Source: Amycolatopsis sulphurea (GTDB taxonomy: Bacteria; Actinomycetota; Actinomycetes; Mycobacteriales; Pseudonocardiaceae). Taken from it: a stretch of 64,000 nt of DNA. Positions within the stretch are counted from its first letter, which is position 1; each line of letters opens with the position of its first letter. Under the pieces are notes generated by a model, which had not been told where the DNA came from, ran no database searches, and was given only the letters and a program-made list of their open reading frames with translations. Position numbers and translations under genes: made by a program. Location: assembly GCF_002564045.1 (NCBI RefSeq), contig NZ_PDJK01000002.1, positions 2,790,001-2,854,000 of the forward strand. The letters are read 5' to 3'. Shown piece by piece: positions 31,827 through 40,568 of the stretch.

Positions 31827-32525
31827 ATGACGACCGTGGGTTCTCCAGGGCGGCGCCGGATCGACGAGATCGGCGACGAGAGTCGTCGGCGGATTCTTGA
31901 TGCTGCCGAGGAGCTGTTCGCGGAGCGTGGGTTCGACCGCACGTCGTTCATCGACATCTCCGAGCGTTCCGGCATCAGCCGGGGCAGTATCCCGTGGCAT
32001 TTCAAGAACAAGGATGGCCTCATGGTGGCCGTCGTCGAACGCGCCATGGACCGGTTCAGGGAGTCGGTGCGTTTCGACGACGCGCTGCCGGAGTTGGCCG
32101 AAGTCTTCCAGGACTACGCGAAATGGGTGCGGGGCGGCCAGCCGACGCTGCTGTTCATGATGCTGACCGAGGCGCTGGGCAGCGCCGGCGGTGTCCGCGC
32201 CCAGTACCAGGAGTTCTTCGCACGCAGTCGCAAGGGCCTCGAACTGTGGTTGCGGGTTCAGCGGCCCGAGGGCGTCGATCCGGCGTTCGCGGCCAAGCAG
32301 GAGCGGGACTTCGCGTCCGCGGTCCATGGGGCGATTCTGGGCATCCACCTCGGGGCGCTGATCGACCCAGACGGGGTGGATCTCGACGGATCGTTGCGCG
32401 CGATGGCATGCCTGCTGGGCAGGAACGTCGCGGATGTGTGGCGGGAGCAGCCCGCGCCCGCCAAAGTGCGGGCAGGCGCCGCGAACAAGCGCAACGGTAC
32501 GGGTTCGCGCAAACGCCGCTCCTGA
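31827..32525 (+). CDS. TetR family transcriptional regulator
   Basis: A 232-residue regulator. The N-terminal DNA-binding domain has SRRRILDAAEELFAERGFDR, then the recognition helix region TSFIDISERSGISRGSIPWHF, where Tyr is Ile-Pro-Trp instead of the usual LYYHF. The ligand domain fills about residues 70-205 and the tail is Lys/Arg-rich. AAGGAGGTG precedes ATG 31827. The ligand and target are unknown; the divergent neighbour across 200 bp is not oriented to be an obvious target. Confidence 0.9.
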   Translation: MTTVGSPGRRRIDEIGDESRRRILDAAEELFAERGFDRTSFIDISERSGISRGSIPWHFKNKDGLMVAVVERAMDRFRESVRFDDALPELAEVFQDYAKWVRGGQPTLLFMMLTEALGSAGGVRAQYQEFFARSRKGLELWLRVQRPEGVDPAFAAKQERDFASAVHGAILGIHLGALIDPDGVDLDGSLRAMACLLGRNVADVWREQPAPAKVRAGAANKRNGTGSRKRRS

Positions 32526-32729
32526 GTCTTCCCGTCGGTAGCGGCGCCATTCGCGAACGCGTCCGCCCGCGCTTTGGTGCGCCATTCCACCCCGGTTGCG
32601 TATTCCCGGTCGGGGTGACAGCGTCACCTCTGTATCATTCAACATAGAGTTGGTGACTTTGTTCGCCACGGAGGTGCCGAGCTGAAGTAGCAGTGATTAC
32701 GCCGTTGTCGGTCATCCGTGTGGGTGGCG

Positions 32730-33329
32730 TCACAACGCCGGCGTCCCCCACCCGTCCCCGAAGGCGAACTCCGCCAGCGGCAGCCGCCGCCGGGGCGCCA
32801 GCTCCCGTTCCACCCGCTTCGGGTCGTCCAGCACCGAAGCGTTCGCCGCGGACCCCACCGCGATCGCGACCCGCGGTATGGCGTCCTCGGGCAGGCCGAA
32901 CGACGTGCGCACCGCGTCCGGGGAGAAGCCCGCCATCTGGTGCCCGATCAGACCGAGGTCGACCGCCTGCAGCACGAGGTTTTCGCTGGCCAGGCCCAGT
33001 CCGTACTCGGCGTAGGGCACCTCGCCCTTCTCGTTCGCGGTCACCATCACCCCGACCAGCAGGGCGCTGGCGCGAAACGCCCAGGCCTGGTTGCCGGAGT
33101 TGAGCGCCGCCAGGATACGGGCGAACGCCTGGTCGCCGCGGCGGCCCACGAGGTAGCGCGCGGGCTGGGTGTTGCCGAAGGACGGCGCCCAGCGCGCGGC
33201 CTCCAGCAACGCGGTCAGCTGCGCGTCGGTGATCGTGGCCGTCTCGTCGTAGGCACGGGGGCTCCAGCGCTCGGCAATGGCCGGCGCGACGGGGACGCTC
33301 GTCTCGGCAGGTTTACGCACGCTGCGCAC
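32730..33329 (-). CDS. Nitroreductase family protein
   Basis: A 199-residue FMN-dependent NAD(P)H oxidoreductase. The N-terminal SPRAYDETATITDAQLTALL and ARWAPSFGNTQPARYLVGRR form the FMN site; NLVLQAVDLGLIGHQMAGF and IPRVAIAVGS are the conserved C-terminal half. The family reduces nitroaromatics, quinones or flavins. GTG 33329 has GGGGGA 6 nt upstream and is chosen over upstream codons. It is divergent from lysC. Confidence 0.9.
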   Translation of the reverse strand: MRSVRKPAETSVPVAPAIAERWSPRAYDETATITDAQLTALLEAARWAPSFGNTQPARYLVGRRGDQAFARILAALNSGNQAWAFRASALLVGVMVTANEKGEVPYAEYGLGLASENLVLQAVDLGLIGHQMAGFSPDAVRTSFGLPEDAIPRVAIAVGSAANASVLDDPKRVERELAPRRRLPLAEFAFGDGWGTPAL

Positions 33330-33553
33330 GGTAGTCCCCCGGTAGTGCGCTCTATCACTCCGGCGGAAGCTCTCCGAGTATTCCGCTGGCGTCAAGGAAG
33401 ATTTACTTCCGAACGGCGCTGCCGGGGCGGCCTGCATCACTCGATGGGGTGGCGGGTGGAGGCCGCGCCGGTAGGCTTTGTCCAAATGAAGGGACGCGGG
33501 GGCTCCTCGGTGCCCGCCAAGGAGCAGACCCGGCCCGTCAAGGAGGTTCGGGC

Positions 33554-34819
33554 GTGGCCCTCGTGGTCCAGAAGTACGGCGGGTCGTCGCTGGAAAGTGC
33601 CGACCGGATCAAGCGCGTGGCGGAACGCATCGTCGCCACCAAGAAAGCCGGCAACGACGTGGTGGTCGTCTGCTCCGCGATGGGTGACACCACCGACGAG
33701 CTGCTCGATCTGGCCCAGCAGGTGAATCCGGCGCCACCGGAACGGGAAATGGACATGCTGCTCACCGCCGGTGAGCGCATTTCGAACGCGCTGGTCGCGA
33801 TGGCCATTTCCGCGCAGGGCGCGCAGGCCTGGTCGTTCACCGGTTCGCAGGCGGGCGTGGTCACCACGTCGGTGCACGGCAATGCACGCATCATCGACGT
33901 CACGCCGAGCCGCGTCACCGAGGCGCTGGAACAGGGTTACGTCGCGCTGGTCGCCGGTTTCCAGGGCGTGGCACAGGACACCAAGGACATCACCACCCTC
34001 GGCCGCGGTGGTTCGGACACCACCGCGGTGGCGCTCGCCGCCGCGCTGAACGCGGACGCCTGCGAGATCTATTCCGATGTGGACGGTGTGTACACGGCCG
34101 ATCCGCGAATCGTGCCGGACGCGCGGAAACTCGACACCATCCCGTATGAGGAGATGCTCGAACTGGCGGCGAGCGGGTCGAAGATCCTGCACCTGCGTTC
34201 GGTCGAGTACGCGCGCCGTTACGGTGTGCCGATCCGAGTCCGTTCTTCCTACAGCGACAAACCGGGCACCACGGTGGCCGGATCGATCGAGGAGATCCCC
34301 GTGGAACAAGCGCTGATCACCGGTGTGGCACACGACCGCTCGGAGGCCAAGATCACGGTCACCGGGGTGCCGGATCACGCGGGCGCCGCGGGCAAGATCT
34401 TCCGCGTGGTCGCGGACGCCGAGATCGACATCGACATGGTGCTGCAGAACGTGTCCAGCACGTCCTCGGGCCGCACCGACATCACCTTCACGCTGTCGAA
34501 GGCCAACGGGGCCAAGGCTGTCAAGGAACTGGAACGGACCAAGGCGGAGATCGGCTTCGACTCGGTGCTCTACGACGATCACGTCGGCAAGGTCTCGCTG
34601 GTCGGCGCGGGCATGCGGTCGCACCCCGGGGTCACCGCGACGTTCTGCGAGGCGCTGGCCACCGCGGGCGTGAACATCGAGATCATCAACACCTCGGAGA
34701 TCCGCATCTCGGTGCTGATCCGGGACGCGCAGCTGGACGAGGCGGTGCGGGCGATCCACGAGGCGTTCGAACTCGGCGGCGACGAAGAGGCCGTCGTCTA
34801 CGCGGGGAGTGGTCGCTGA
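33554..34819 (+). CDS. lysC: Aspartate kinase
   Basis: A 421-residue aspartokinase that phosphorylates aspartate at the head of the Lys/Thr/Met/diaminopimelate pathway. The kinase domain opens with VQKYGGSSLESADRIKRVAE and has TLGRGGSDTTAVALA and SDVDGVYTADPRIV. Two ACT repeats follow from about residue 265 and form the feedback site. AAGGAGG lies 8 nt before GTG 33554. An internal GTG at codon 250 (34301), preceded by GAGGAG, probably gives the separate beta subunit, as in Corynebacterium. asd begins inside its stop codon. Confidence 0.97.
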   Translation: MALVVQKYGGSSLESADRIKRVAERIVATKKAGNDVVVVCSAMGDTTDELLDLAQQVNPAPPEREMDMLLTAGERISNALVAMAISAQGAQAWSFTGSQAGVVTTSVHGNARIIDVTPSRVTEALEQGYVALVAGFQGVAQDTKDITTLGRGGSDTTAVALAAALNADACEIYSDVDGVYTADPRIVPDARKLDTIPYEEMLELAASGSKILHLRSVEYARRYGVPIRVRSSYSDKPGTTVAGSIEEIPVEQALITGVAHDRSEAKITVTGVPDHAGAAGKIFRVVADAEIDIDMVLQNVSSTSSGRTDITFTLSKANGAKAVKELERTKAEIGFDSVLYDDHVGKVSLVGAGMRSHPGVTATFCEALATAGVNIEIINTSEIRISVLIRDAQLDEAVRAIHEAFELGGDEEAVVYAGSGR

Positions 34820-35856
34820 TGGCCGGGCTGCGGATCGGCGTGGTCGGGGCCACCGGCCAGGTCGGCGGCGTAATGCGCAAGCTGCTCGCCGAGCGGGATT
34901 TCCCGGTCGAGCAGATCCGGTACTTCGCCTCGGCCCGCTCGGCCGGGAAGGTGCTGCCTTGGCGCGGGCAGGAGATCACGGTGGAGGACACCGAGACCGC
35001 CGATCCGTCCGGTGTGGACATTGCGCTGTTCTCCGCCGGTGGCGCCACCTCGCGGGCACAGGCACCGCGGTTCGCCGCGGCGGGCGCGCTGGTGATCGAC
35101 AATTCCTCGGCCTACCGCGGGGATCCGGACGTGCCGCTGGTGGTCAGCGAGGTCAACCCGGAGGCGATCAAGGAGGCACGCAAGGGGATCGTCGCGAACC
35201 CCAACTGCACCACCATGGCCGCGATGCCGGTGCTCAAGCCATTGCACGACGAGGCGGGCCTGCGGCGGCTGATCGCGAGCACCTACCAGGCGGTGTCCGG
35301 CAGTGGACTGGCCGGCGTGGACGAACTGGCCGCGCAGGTGAACGCGGTCGCCTCGCGGGCGGCCGGGCTCACCCACGACGGGTCCGCTGTGGACTTTCCG
35401 GCGCCGGCCAAGTACGTCGCGCCGATCGCGTTCAACGTGCTGCCGATGGCGGGCTCGGTGGTCGGCGACGGGACCGCGGAGACCGACGAGGAACAGAAGC
35501 TGCGCAACGAAAGCCGCAAGATCCTCGGTATTCCGGACCTGCTGGTGTCCGGTACCTGCGTGCGGGTCCCGGTGTTCACCGGGCACGCGTTGTCGGTGAA
35601 CGTGGAATTCGCCCGGCCGATCTCGCCGGAACGAGCCACCGAACTGCTCGCGCACGCACCGGGCGTGCAGCTGACCGACGTGCCGACGCCGTTGCAGGCC
35701 GCCGGTGCCGACCCGAGTTTCGTCGGCCGTATCCGCACCGATGCGAGCGTGCCGGACGGCCGGGGCCTCGCGTTGTTCCTGGCCGCGGACAACCTCCGCA
35801 AGGGCGCCGCGCTGAACGCGGTGCAGATCGCCGAATTGGTCGCCCAGAACCGTTGA
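34819..35856 (+). CDS. asd: Aspartate-semialdehyde dehydrogenase
   Basis: A 345-residue NADPH-dependent enzyme that reduces aspartyl phosphate to the semialdehyde. The cofactor motif is VVGATGQVGGVMRKLL, the catalytic Cys is C130 in NPNCTTM, and the substrate His lies in TGHALSVNVEF. Its ATG shares one base with the lysC stop (TGATG), so the two are translated in step. The left arm of a disrupted terminator begins 10 nt after its stop. Confidence 0.97.
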   Translation: MAGLRIGVVGATGQVGGVMRKLLAERDFPVEQIRYFASARSAGKVLPWRGQEITVEDTETADPSGVDIALFSAGGATSRAQAPRFAAAGALVIDNSSAYRGDPDVPLVVSEVNPEAIKEARKGIVANPNCTTMAAMPVLKPLHDEAGLRRLIASTYQAVSGSGLAGVDELAAQVNAVASRAAGLTHDGSAVDFPAPAKYVAPIAFNVLPMAGSVVGDGTAETDEEQKLRNESRKILGIPDLLVSGTCVRVPVFTGHALSVNVEFARPISPERATELLAHAPGVQLTDVPTPLQAAGADPSFVGRIRTDASVPDGRGLALFLAADNLRKGAALNAVQIAELVAQNR

Positions 35857-35865
35857 GCCGAAAAC

Positions 35866-36153
35866 AGAACCGCCCGGCCCCGAGCGCAGCAGGGTCCCGG
35901 CAAAGTTGGTCGGGGACCCGTGATCAGCAGAGAGCCGTGGCTGCCGCGTCATCATCGGCGGTACCTGCCCTCTTCATCGATTCGCCCGGCAGCAGGCGAA
36001 GCTGAGGTGTTCGAGATACGCGACCACCTCGTGGTGTGCGCCGGACCTGTCTCGGGTCTGTGAAGGGCCCCTTCACAGACCTCCGCGGTCTGCGCATGGC
36101 CCCTCACACCGACTTTGCCGACACCCTGCCGAGCGCAGGGGCCGGGCGGTTCT
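35866..36153. terminator. Bidirectional terminator split by a mobile element
   Basis: The left arm AGAACCGCCCGGCCCC (35866-35881) and right arm GGGGCCGGGCGGTTCT (36138-36153) are perfect 16-bp complements. Without the 239-bp element and one copy of its target duplication they would close a 7-nt loop. They stand between the convergent asd and membrane-protein genes. As it is now the arms are about 256 bp apart. Confidence 0.8.
35890..36128 (+). mobile_element. MITE-like element with terminal inverted repeats and target duplication (copy B)
   Basis: 239 bp, beginning CAGGGTCCCGGCAAAGTTGG and ending CCGACTTTGCCGACACCCTG, imperfect inverted repeats of about 20 bp. It is flanked by CCGAGCGCAG at 35880-35889 and again at 36129-36138. 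The interior has a GTGAAGGGCCCCTTCAC palindrome at 36060-36076 and no gene. A non-autonomous transposable element is the simplest reading; the transposase is not in this window. Confidence 0.82.
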
Positions 36154-36666
36154 TCACTTCCGCGATTTCGGCTGCCGGGGACGGATCGGCCGCATCCCGA
36201 ACGCCGCCCGCATTTCCGGCTTCTGCCACGGCCGCAGCACGCTCTGCATCAGGAAGCCCCACAGGATCAGCCCGACCGGCGCACCCGCGGCACCCCCGGA
36301 GCCCTTGCTGAGGGTCAAGGAGAGGATCGTGCTGATCAGCAATACCGCCATAAAGGCGCATTCCAGCCAGATGATCGCCATCGCGATCGCGCGTTCGCGC
36401 CTGCCGAGCAGCACACTGCACACCACCAGCGCGATGAGCAGCACCGTGTTCACCGAGATGATCACCAGCGGCCAGACGACGCTGCCGGCGTCGTCCGTGC
36501 GTGTGGCCAGATATCCGACCAGGACGGCGAGCGCGAGATAGAGCACGGCCTGGCCGGTGATGGCCAGGCGGATCGTCCGGATCCCGCGGTGCACTTCCTG
36601 TTCCGCGTTCTCGCCGGACCTGGGCGCGGGCTGGTAGGGGTTCGGCTGGACCACGACGGGGACCAC
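36154..36666 (-). CDS. Four-segment membrane protein of unknown function
   Basis: A 170-residue protein with a Pro-rich N-terminus (VVVQPNPYQPAPRSG), about four membrane segments (AVLYLALAVLVGYLA, WPLVIISVNTVLLIALVVC, IIWLECAFMAVLLISTILS, VGLILWGFLMQSVL) and a basic end. I recognise no named family. Homologous-looking small proteins with this layout are common in actinobacteria (recall). It is convergent with asd, its stop lying at the right arm of the split terminator. Confidence 0.82.
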   Translation of the reverse strand: MVPVVVQPNPYQPAPRSGENAEQEVHRGIRTIRLAITGQAVLYLALAVLVGYLATRTDDAGSVVWPLVIISVNTVLLIALVVCSVLLGRRERAIAMAIIWLECAFMAVLLISTILSLTLSKGSGGAAGAPVGLILWGFLMQSVLRPWQKPEMRAAFGMRPIRPRQPKSRK

Positions 36667-36796
36667 CTCTCTCGGCTGTGACCGGCCAAGGGAACCACAG
36701 ATGCCACGGGAGGGGTCCCGTATGCGAAAACCCGTTGTCGCCCTCGCTCCGTCCCGGAATGCTGAGGGGGAGAATCCTAGTCAGGAAAGGGAAGTC

Positions 36797-37987
36797 ATGT
36801 ACACGGCAGTGGGCGGTGCGCGGGTGGAGATCCGGATGTGGGCGGACCCCGCATCGGTAGAGGATCAGGCGATGCGCCAGCTCCGGAATGTGGCGAATCT
36901 GCCGTGGGTGCACGGTGTCGCGGTGATGCCGGACGTGCACTACGGGAAGGGCGCCACGGTCGGCAGCGTGATCGCGATGCGCGACGCGGTGTCCCCGGCC
37001 GCGGTCGGCGTGGACATCGGCTGCGGGATGAGCGCGGTACGCACCTCGCTGACGGCGGCCGACCTGCCCGAAGACCTCGGCAAGCTGCGTCGGCGGATCG
37101 AATCGGCCGTGCCGGTCGGGTTCAGCCTGCACAAGACGCCGGTGAACCCGGCCAAGGTGCACGGCGTGGGCGGCTGGGAGCAGTTCTGGAGTGCGTTCGG
37201 CGAGCTGCACGAGGGGGTACAGGGCCTGCACAGCAGGGCCGCGCGGCAGATCGGCAGCCTCGGCGGCGGCAACCACTTCATCGAGGTCTGCCTGGAGCAG
37301 GGCGGCGCCGACGAGGGCCGGGTCTGGCTGATGCTGCACTCCGGTTCGCGCAACATCGGCAAGGAGCTGGCGGAGCGGCACATGGCGGTCGCGCGGAAGC
37401 TGCCGCACAACCGTGACCTGCCGGACCCGGATCTGGCGGTGTTCGTCGCGGACACCCCGGAGATGACCGCCTACCGGCGAGACCTGTTCTGGGCGCAGGA
37501 CTACGCGGCCCGCAACCGGGCGACCATGGTCGCGCTGGTGAAGCTCGCGGTCTCCGAAGTACTGCCGGGCACCACGTTCGACGACGCGATCAGCTGCCAT
37601 CACAACTACGTCGCCGAGGAGCGTTACGAGGGGGCCGACCTGCTGGTCACCCGCAAGGGCGCGATCCGGGCGGGCTCGGGGGACCTCGGCATCATCCCGG
37701 GCAGCATGGGCACCGGCTCGTACATCGTGCGCGGGCTCGGCAACACCGCGTCGTTCGAGTCGGCTTCGCACGGCGCGGGCCGGCGGATGTCCCGGACCAA
37801 GGCGCGCAAGACCTTCACCGCGGAAGACCTCGCCGCGCAGACCGCGGGAGTGGAATGCCGGAAGGACGCCGGGGTGGTGGACGAGATCCCGGCTGCGTAC
37901 AAGGACATCGACTCGGTGTTGCGGGCGCAGACGGATCTGGTCGAAGTGGTCGCGCACCTCAAGCAGGTGGTGTGCGTGAAGGGGTGA
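36797..37987 (+). CDS. rtcB: RtcB family RNA ligase
   Basis: A 396-residue RNA 3'-phosphate/5'-hydroxyl ligase that uses GTP and Mn2+. Conserved metal sites are MPDVHYGKG, GVDIGCGMSAVRT (Asp73, Cys76), GSLGGGNHFIEV and MLHSGSRNIGKEL. The guanylylated His is in SASHGAGRRMSRTKA. ATG 36797 follows GGAAAGGGA. It stands alone; no archease or RtcA gene is nearby. The role may be RNA repair. Confidence 0.96.
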   Translation: MYTAVGGARVEIRMWADPASVEDQAMRQLRNVANLPWVHGVAVMPDVHYGKGATVGSVIAMRDAVSPAAVGVDIGCGMSAVRTSLTAADLPEDLGKLRRRIESAVPVGFSLHKTPVNPAKVHGVGGWEQFWSAFGELHEGVQGLHSRAARQIGSLGGGNHFIEVCLEQGGADEGRVWLMLHSGSRNIGKELAERHMAVARKLPHNRDLPDPDLAVFVADTPEMTAYRRDLFWAQDYAARNRATMVALVKLAVSEVLPGTTFDDAISCHHNYVAEERYEGADLLVTRKGAIRAGSGDLGIIPGSMGTGSYIVRGLGNTASFESASHGAGRRMSRTKARKTFTAEDLAAQTAGVECRKDAGVVDEIPAAYKDIDSVLRAQTDLVEVVAHLKQVVCVKG

Positions 37988-37991
37988 GCAC

Positions 37992-38029
37992 GTCCTGCGG
38001 GCGAACCGGTGCCGGTTCGCCCGCAGGAC
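37992..38029 (+). terminator. Perfect 18-bp stem hairpin after rtcB
   Basis: GTCCTGCGGGCGAACCGG at 37992 is exactly mirrored as CCGGTTCGCCCGCAGGAC after a 2-base centre. No T-tract follows. It ends four bases before the TACCCT promoter box of the lipoprotein gene. Confidence 0.7.
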
Positions 38030-38045
38030 CGCTACCCTTCCCCGT

Positions 38046-38423
38046 ATGAAGAGGTGGGGAGCGGTCGTCGCATTGGCGATCGGGGGGATGCTGCCGGCCG
38101 GGTGCGCGGAGGTGGACTCGGCGATCGATCAGGCGAATTCGGCTGTGGACAAGGTGTCCGCGTGCACCGAGGCACTGGGCCTGACGGACCTGAACCCGCT
38201 CGTGGACCCGGCGAAGCTGGAGGCCCGCGCGGAGGACAAGGAACGCCGCCTGCGCACCCTGGCCGGCGACGTGCAGGACCAGGACGTGAAGCACGCGCTG
38301 ACCGGGATGGCGGACTCGTACCTGCAGGTCCAGAAGGAACGCATCGAGGACGCCGGTGTGGTGGCCCAATGGGCCAAGCACAACCTGGCGAAGCTGGACA
38401 CCCTGCGCAAGGTCTGCACCTGA
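38046..38423 (+). CDS. Small lipoprotein of unknown function
   Basis: A 125-residue lipoprotein: signal MKRWGAVVALAIGGMLPAGC with lipobox PAGC (Cys20), then a mostly helical acidic domain with VDSAIDQANSAVDKVSAC and LEARAEDKERRLRTLAGDVQ. Cys residues near positions 39 and 124 could form a disulfide. ATG 38046 lies exactly 7 nt after TACCCT, so it is probably leaderless. No family recognised. Confidence 0.82.
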   Translation: MKRWGAVVALAIGGMLPAGCAEVDSAIDQANSAVDKVSACTEALGLTDLNPLVDPAKLEARAEDKERRLRTLAGDVQDQDVKHALTGMADSYLQVQKERIEDAGVVAQWAKHNLAKLDTLRKVCT

Positions 38424-38435
38424 GAGGCGCCCGGA

Positions 38436-39656
38436 TCAGCGCCGGGCGCGCACGCTCGCGGCCAGCGCCGGGAGCTTCACGGGGCGGCCGCGCAAGGTCC
38501 ACAGCAGGCCCAGCGCCGCCAGCAGCAGCCCACCCAGGCCGGCCGCGGCGAAGCCCCACGCCGGGCTTGCGTGGTCGATCGCGAAGCCGACCACCGGGCT
38601 GCCCGCGGCGAGCCCGAGCCGGGTGGACGCGTCTTGCAGGCCCATCGCCTCGCCGCGGACGGCGGGCGGGGCGAGCGAGCTGACGGTCTCGGTGGTCGCG
38701 GCCAGAGTCGGCGCGCACGCCAGGTTCGTCGGGATCAACGCGAGCATCAGCAGCCACCACGGCTGTTCCCACAGCCCGACCGGGATCACCAGCACCGTCA
38801 GCAGCATCACCAGCACACCCTGGGACAGCGAGCGCCGGACCCCGCCGTGCACGATGCCGCCGAGCATCGACGCTGCGCACATCACCACGATGACCAGGCC
38901 GGTCCAGCCGCCGTCACCGTGTGAGCGCAGGGAGGCCAGCGTCGCGACCTCCGTGCCGACCAGGCAGAACATCGCGCCCGCAGCGACCAGGAGGGTGGCC
39001 ACCAGCCGTGCGGAGAGCCACGACCGCAGCGGAGGCCGTGTCACGCCGGCCGGGCCCGGTTCGTCCTCGTCGCGGATCGGCGGGTTCAGCAGGTAGGTCA
39101 GCAGCGAGGTGAGCCCGAACAGGACGCCGAGCCCGCTCAGCACGAGCGTCGCGGGCAACGCGGTGATGGCCGCGATCCCCGCCGCCGGGCCGATCATGAA
39201 GGTGGCCTCGACCAGGATCGTGTCCAGAGAGTAGGCCGCCCGCCGCTGCTCCGCGGGCACCAGCGCGGTCAGGATCTGCCGGGCCAGCGAACCGGCGGGC
39301 ATGCACAGCAACCCCTCGGGCAGCGCACACGCCACCAGTACCGGATACGACAGGTGCGGCGCGGCGAACCAGAACGCGGTCGAGGCCGCCCCGCAGGCGG
39401 CCACGACCGGACGCAGCCCGTACCGATCGATGCACCGCCCGAGCACCGGCGCCCCGAGCGCGGTACCGAGCGTGGAAGCCGCTCCGACGACGCCCGCTTC
39501 GCCGTAGCCGCGGCCGAGATCGCTGACCACGTACAGGGTCAGCGTGACACCGGTCATGGTCAACGGCAGCCGGGCGAAGAACATCAGGATGACGGAGGAA
39601 CGGACCCCTGGCATGGCCAGGATCCGGCGGTAGGGCTGGAACGGCACGTGCCCCAT
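38436..39656 (-). CDS. MFS transporter
   Basis: A 406-residue, 12-segment major facilitator protein. The motif-A-like loop is GAPVLGRCIDRYGLRPVV and the second half repeats a similar pattern near RRSLSQGVLVMLL. It is probably a drug or metabolite exporter, close in pattern to the second MFS gene at 61713. ATG 39656 is chosen because it starts just before the first membrane segment. It converges on the lipoprotein gene with 12 bp between stops. Confidence 0.9.
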   Translation of the reverse strand: MGHVPFQPYRRILAMPGVRSSVILMFFARLPLTMTGVTLTLYVVSDLGRGYGEAGVVGAASTLGTALGAPVLGRCIDRYGLRPVVAACGAASTAFWFAAPHLSYPVLVACALPEGLLCMPAGSLARQILTALVPAEQRRAAYSLDTILVEATFMIGPAAGIAAITALPATLVLSGLGVLFGLTSLLTYLLNPPIRDEDEPGPAGVTRPPLRSWLSARLVATLLVAAGAMFCLVGTEVATLASLRSHGDGGWTGLVIVVMCAASMLGGIVHGGVRRSLSQGVLVMLLTVLVIPVGLWEQPWWLLMLALIPTNLACAPTLAATTETVSSLAPPAVRGEAMGLQDASTRLGLAAGSPVVGFAIDHASPAWGFAAAGLGGLLLAALGLLWTLRGRPVKLPALAASVRARR

Positions 39657-40568
39657 GAGAGCAAGAGTTGGTACGCTCGTGCAAGTTTTTTTGCCGTGCG
39701 GCCGGGCGCGTGACCCGCTCGGCGCAGCCTGACGGCCGGTCCTCTCGGCGAAATTCCGGCCTTTCACTTCGAGATGCACATCCGGCGAACTGCGTGTCCC
39801 GGCCGGAACGCGACCCGGAATACTCCCGTTCCGAACCGGAATTTCCCAGCTCGCCGTGGAAATCCGGAGGCCGGAAATCCGAGCCGGATCACCTGAATGT
39901 CTGCCGCATTTCCCCTCCGCCAGGTCGGTGCGGGCCCTCGGCCGCGGCTTCCGGGATCGGTCCCCGGTCAGGGTGTCGGCAACGTCGGTGCGAGAGGCCC
40001 TTCGCCGACCGCAGAGGTCCGTGTGAGTCCGTGAAGGGCCCCTTCACAGACCCGAGACAGGCCCCGGCGCACTCCGCGAGGTGGTCGCGTATCTCGAACA
40101 CCTCCGCTTCGCCCCGCTGCCGGGCGTGATCGATCGAGATGGCAGGCGCCGTCGATGATGACGCGTCCGCCACGGCTCACTCTGCTGATCACGGGTCCTC
40201 GACCGACTTTGCCGGGACCCTGGTACCCCGGTGGCGGTGCGTGCGTGGGGGACACCCCCACTCGGCCCAGTGGCGACACGCGGTTCTCCGGAGTGACGGG
40301 GGTTATCGAGGGCGAACTTGCCCTATGTGAGTGAGTGGGCCGGTTCATTCGGGGCTCTCGGCTACCGCCAGTAATATTCGGCATCGATCCCGATGATCTC
40401 CGGGGGGATGCGCAAGTGATCTGCGTTCATCCCTTGCGGGCCTATTCCCGGCAGCCGGATTCGGCACGTAAGGGTTAGGAAAACTCACTAACCGGTGATC
40501 GGGTGGTGCCGGGCCGACACGGCGGGTATCGATTTATCCGTCAGGTCCCTAGAGGCCAGGAGGTAGGA
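39657..40568. other. Intergenic region with inverted-repeat element and possible operator
   Basis: No gene seen. 39657-39968 has unremarkable GC-rich sequence. 39969-40222 is element copy C. 40223-40568 is the leader of the secreted-protein gene: it has a GGTTAG-N9-CTAACC inverted repeat (40473-40493) and ends in an AGGAGG ribosome site. Confidence 0.7.
39969..40222 (-). mobile_element. MITE-like inverted-repeat element (copy C)
   Basis: 254 bp, in the opposite orientation to copy B. It begins CAGGGTGTCGGCAACGTCGG and ends CGACTTTGCCGGGACCCTG. The flanks GGTCCCCGGT (left) and GTACCCCGGT (right) agree at 8 of 10 positions, a possible old target duplication. A GTGAAGGGCCCCTTCAC palindrome is at about 40030-40046. 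Confidence 0.75.

Noticed and set aside
32526..32729. Possible gene between TetR and nitroreductase
   Set aside because: The 200-bp stretch is more AT-rich in its centre but has no open frame longer than a few codons with a ribosome site; likely a promoter or terminator zone.
40223..40568. Possible riboswitch before the secreted-protein gene
   Set aside because: I looked for the conserved core of the ydaO/c-di-AMP class and saw none; only an inverted repeat is clear.
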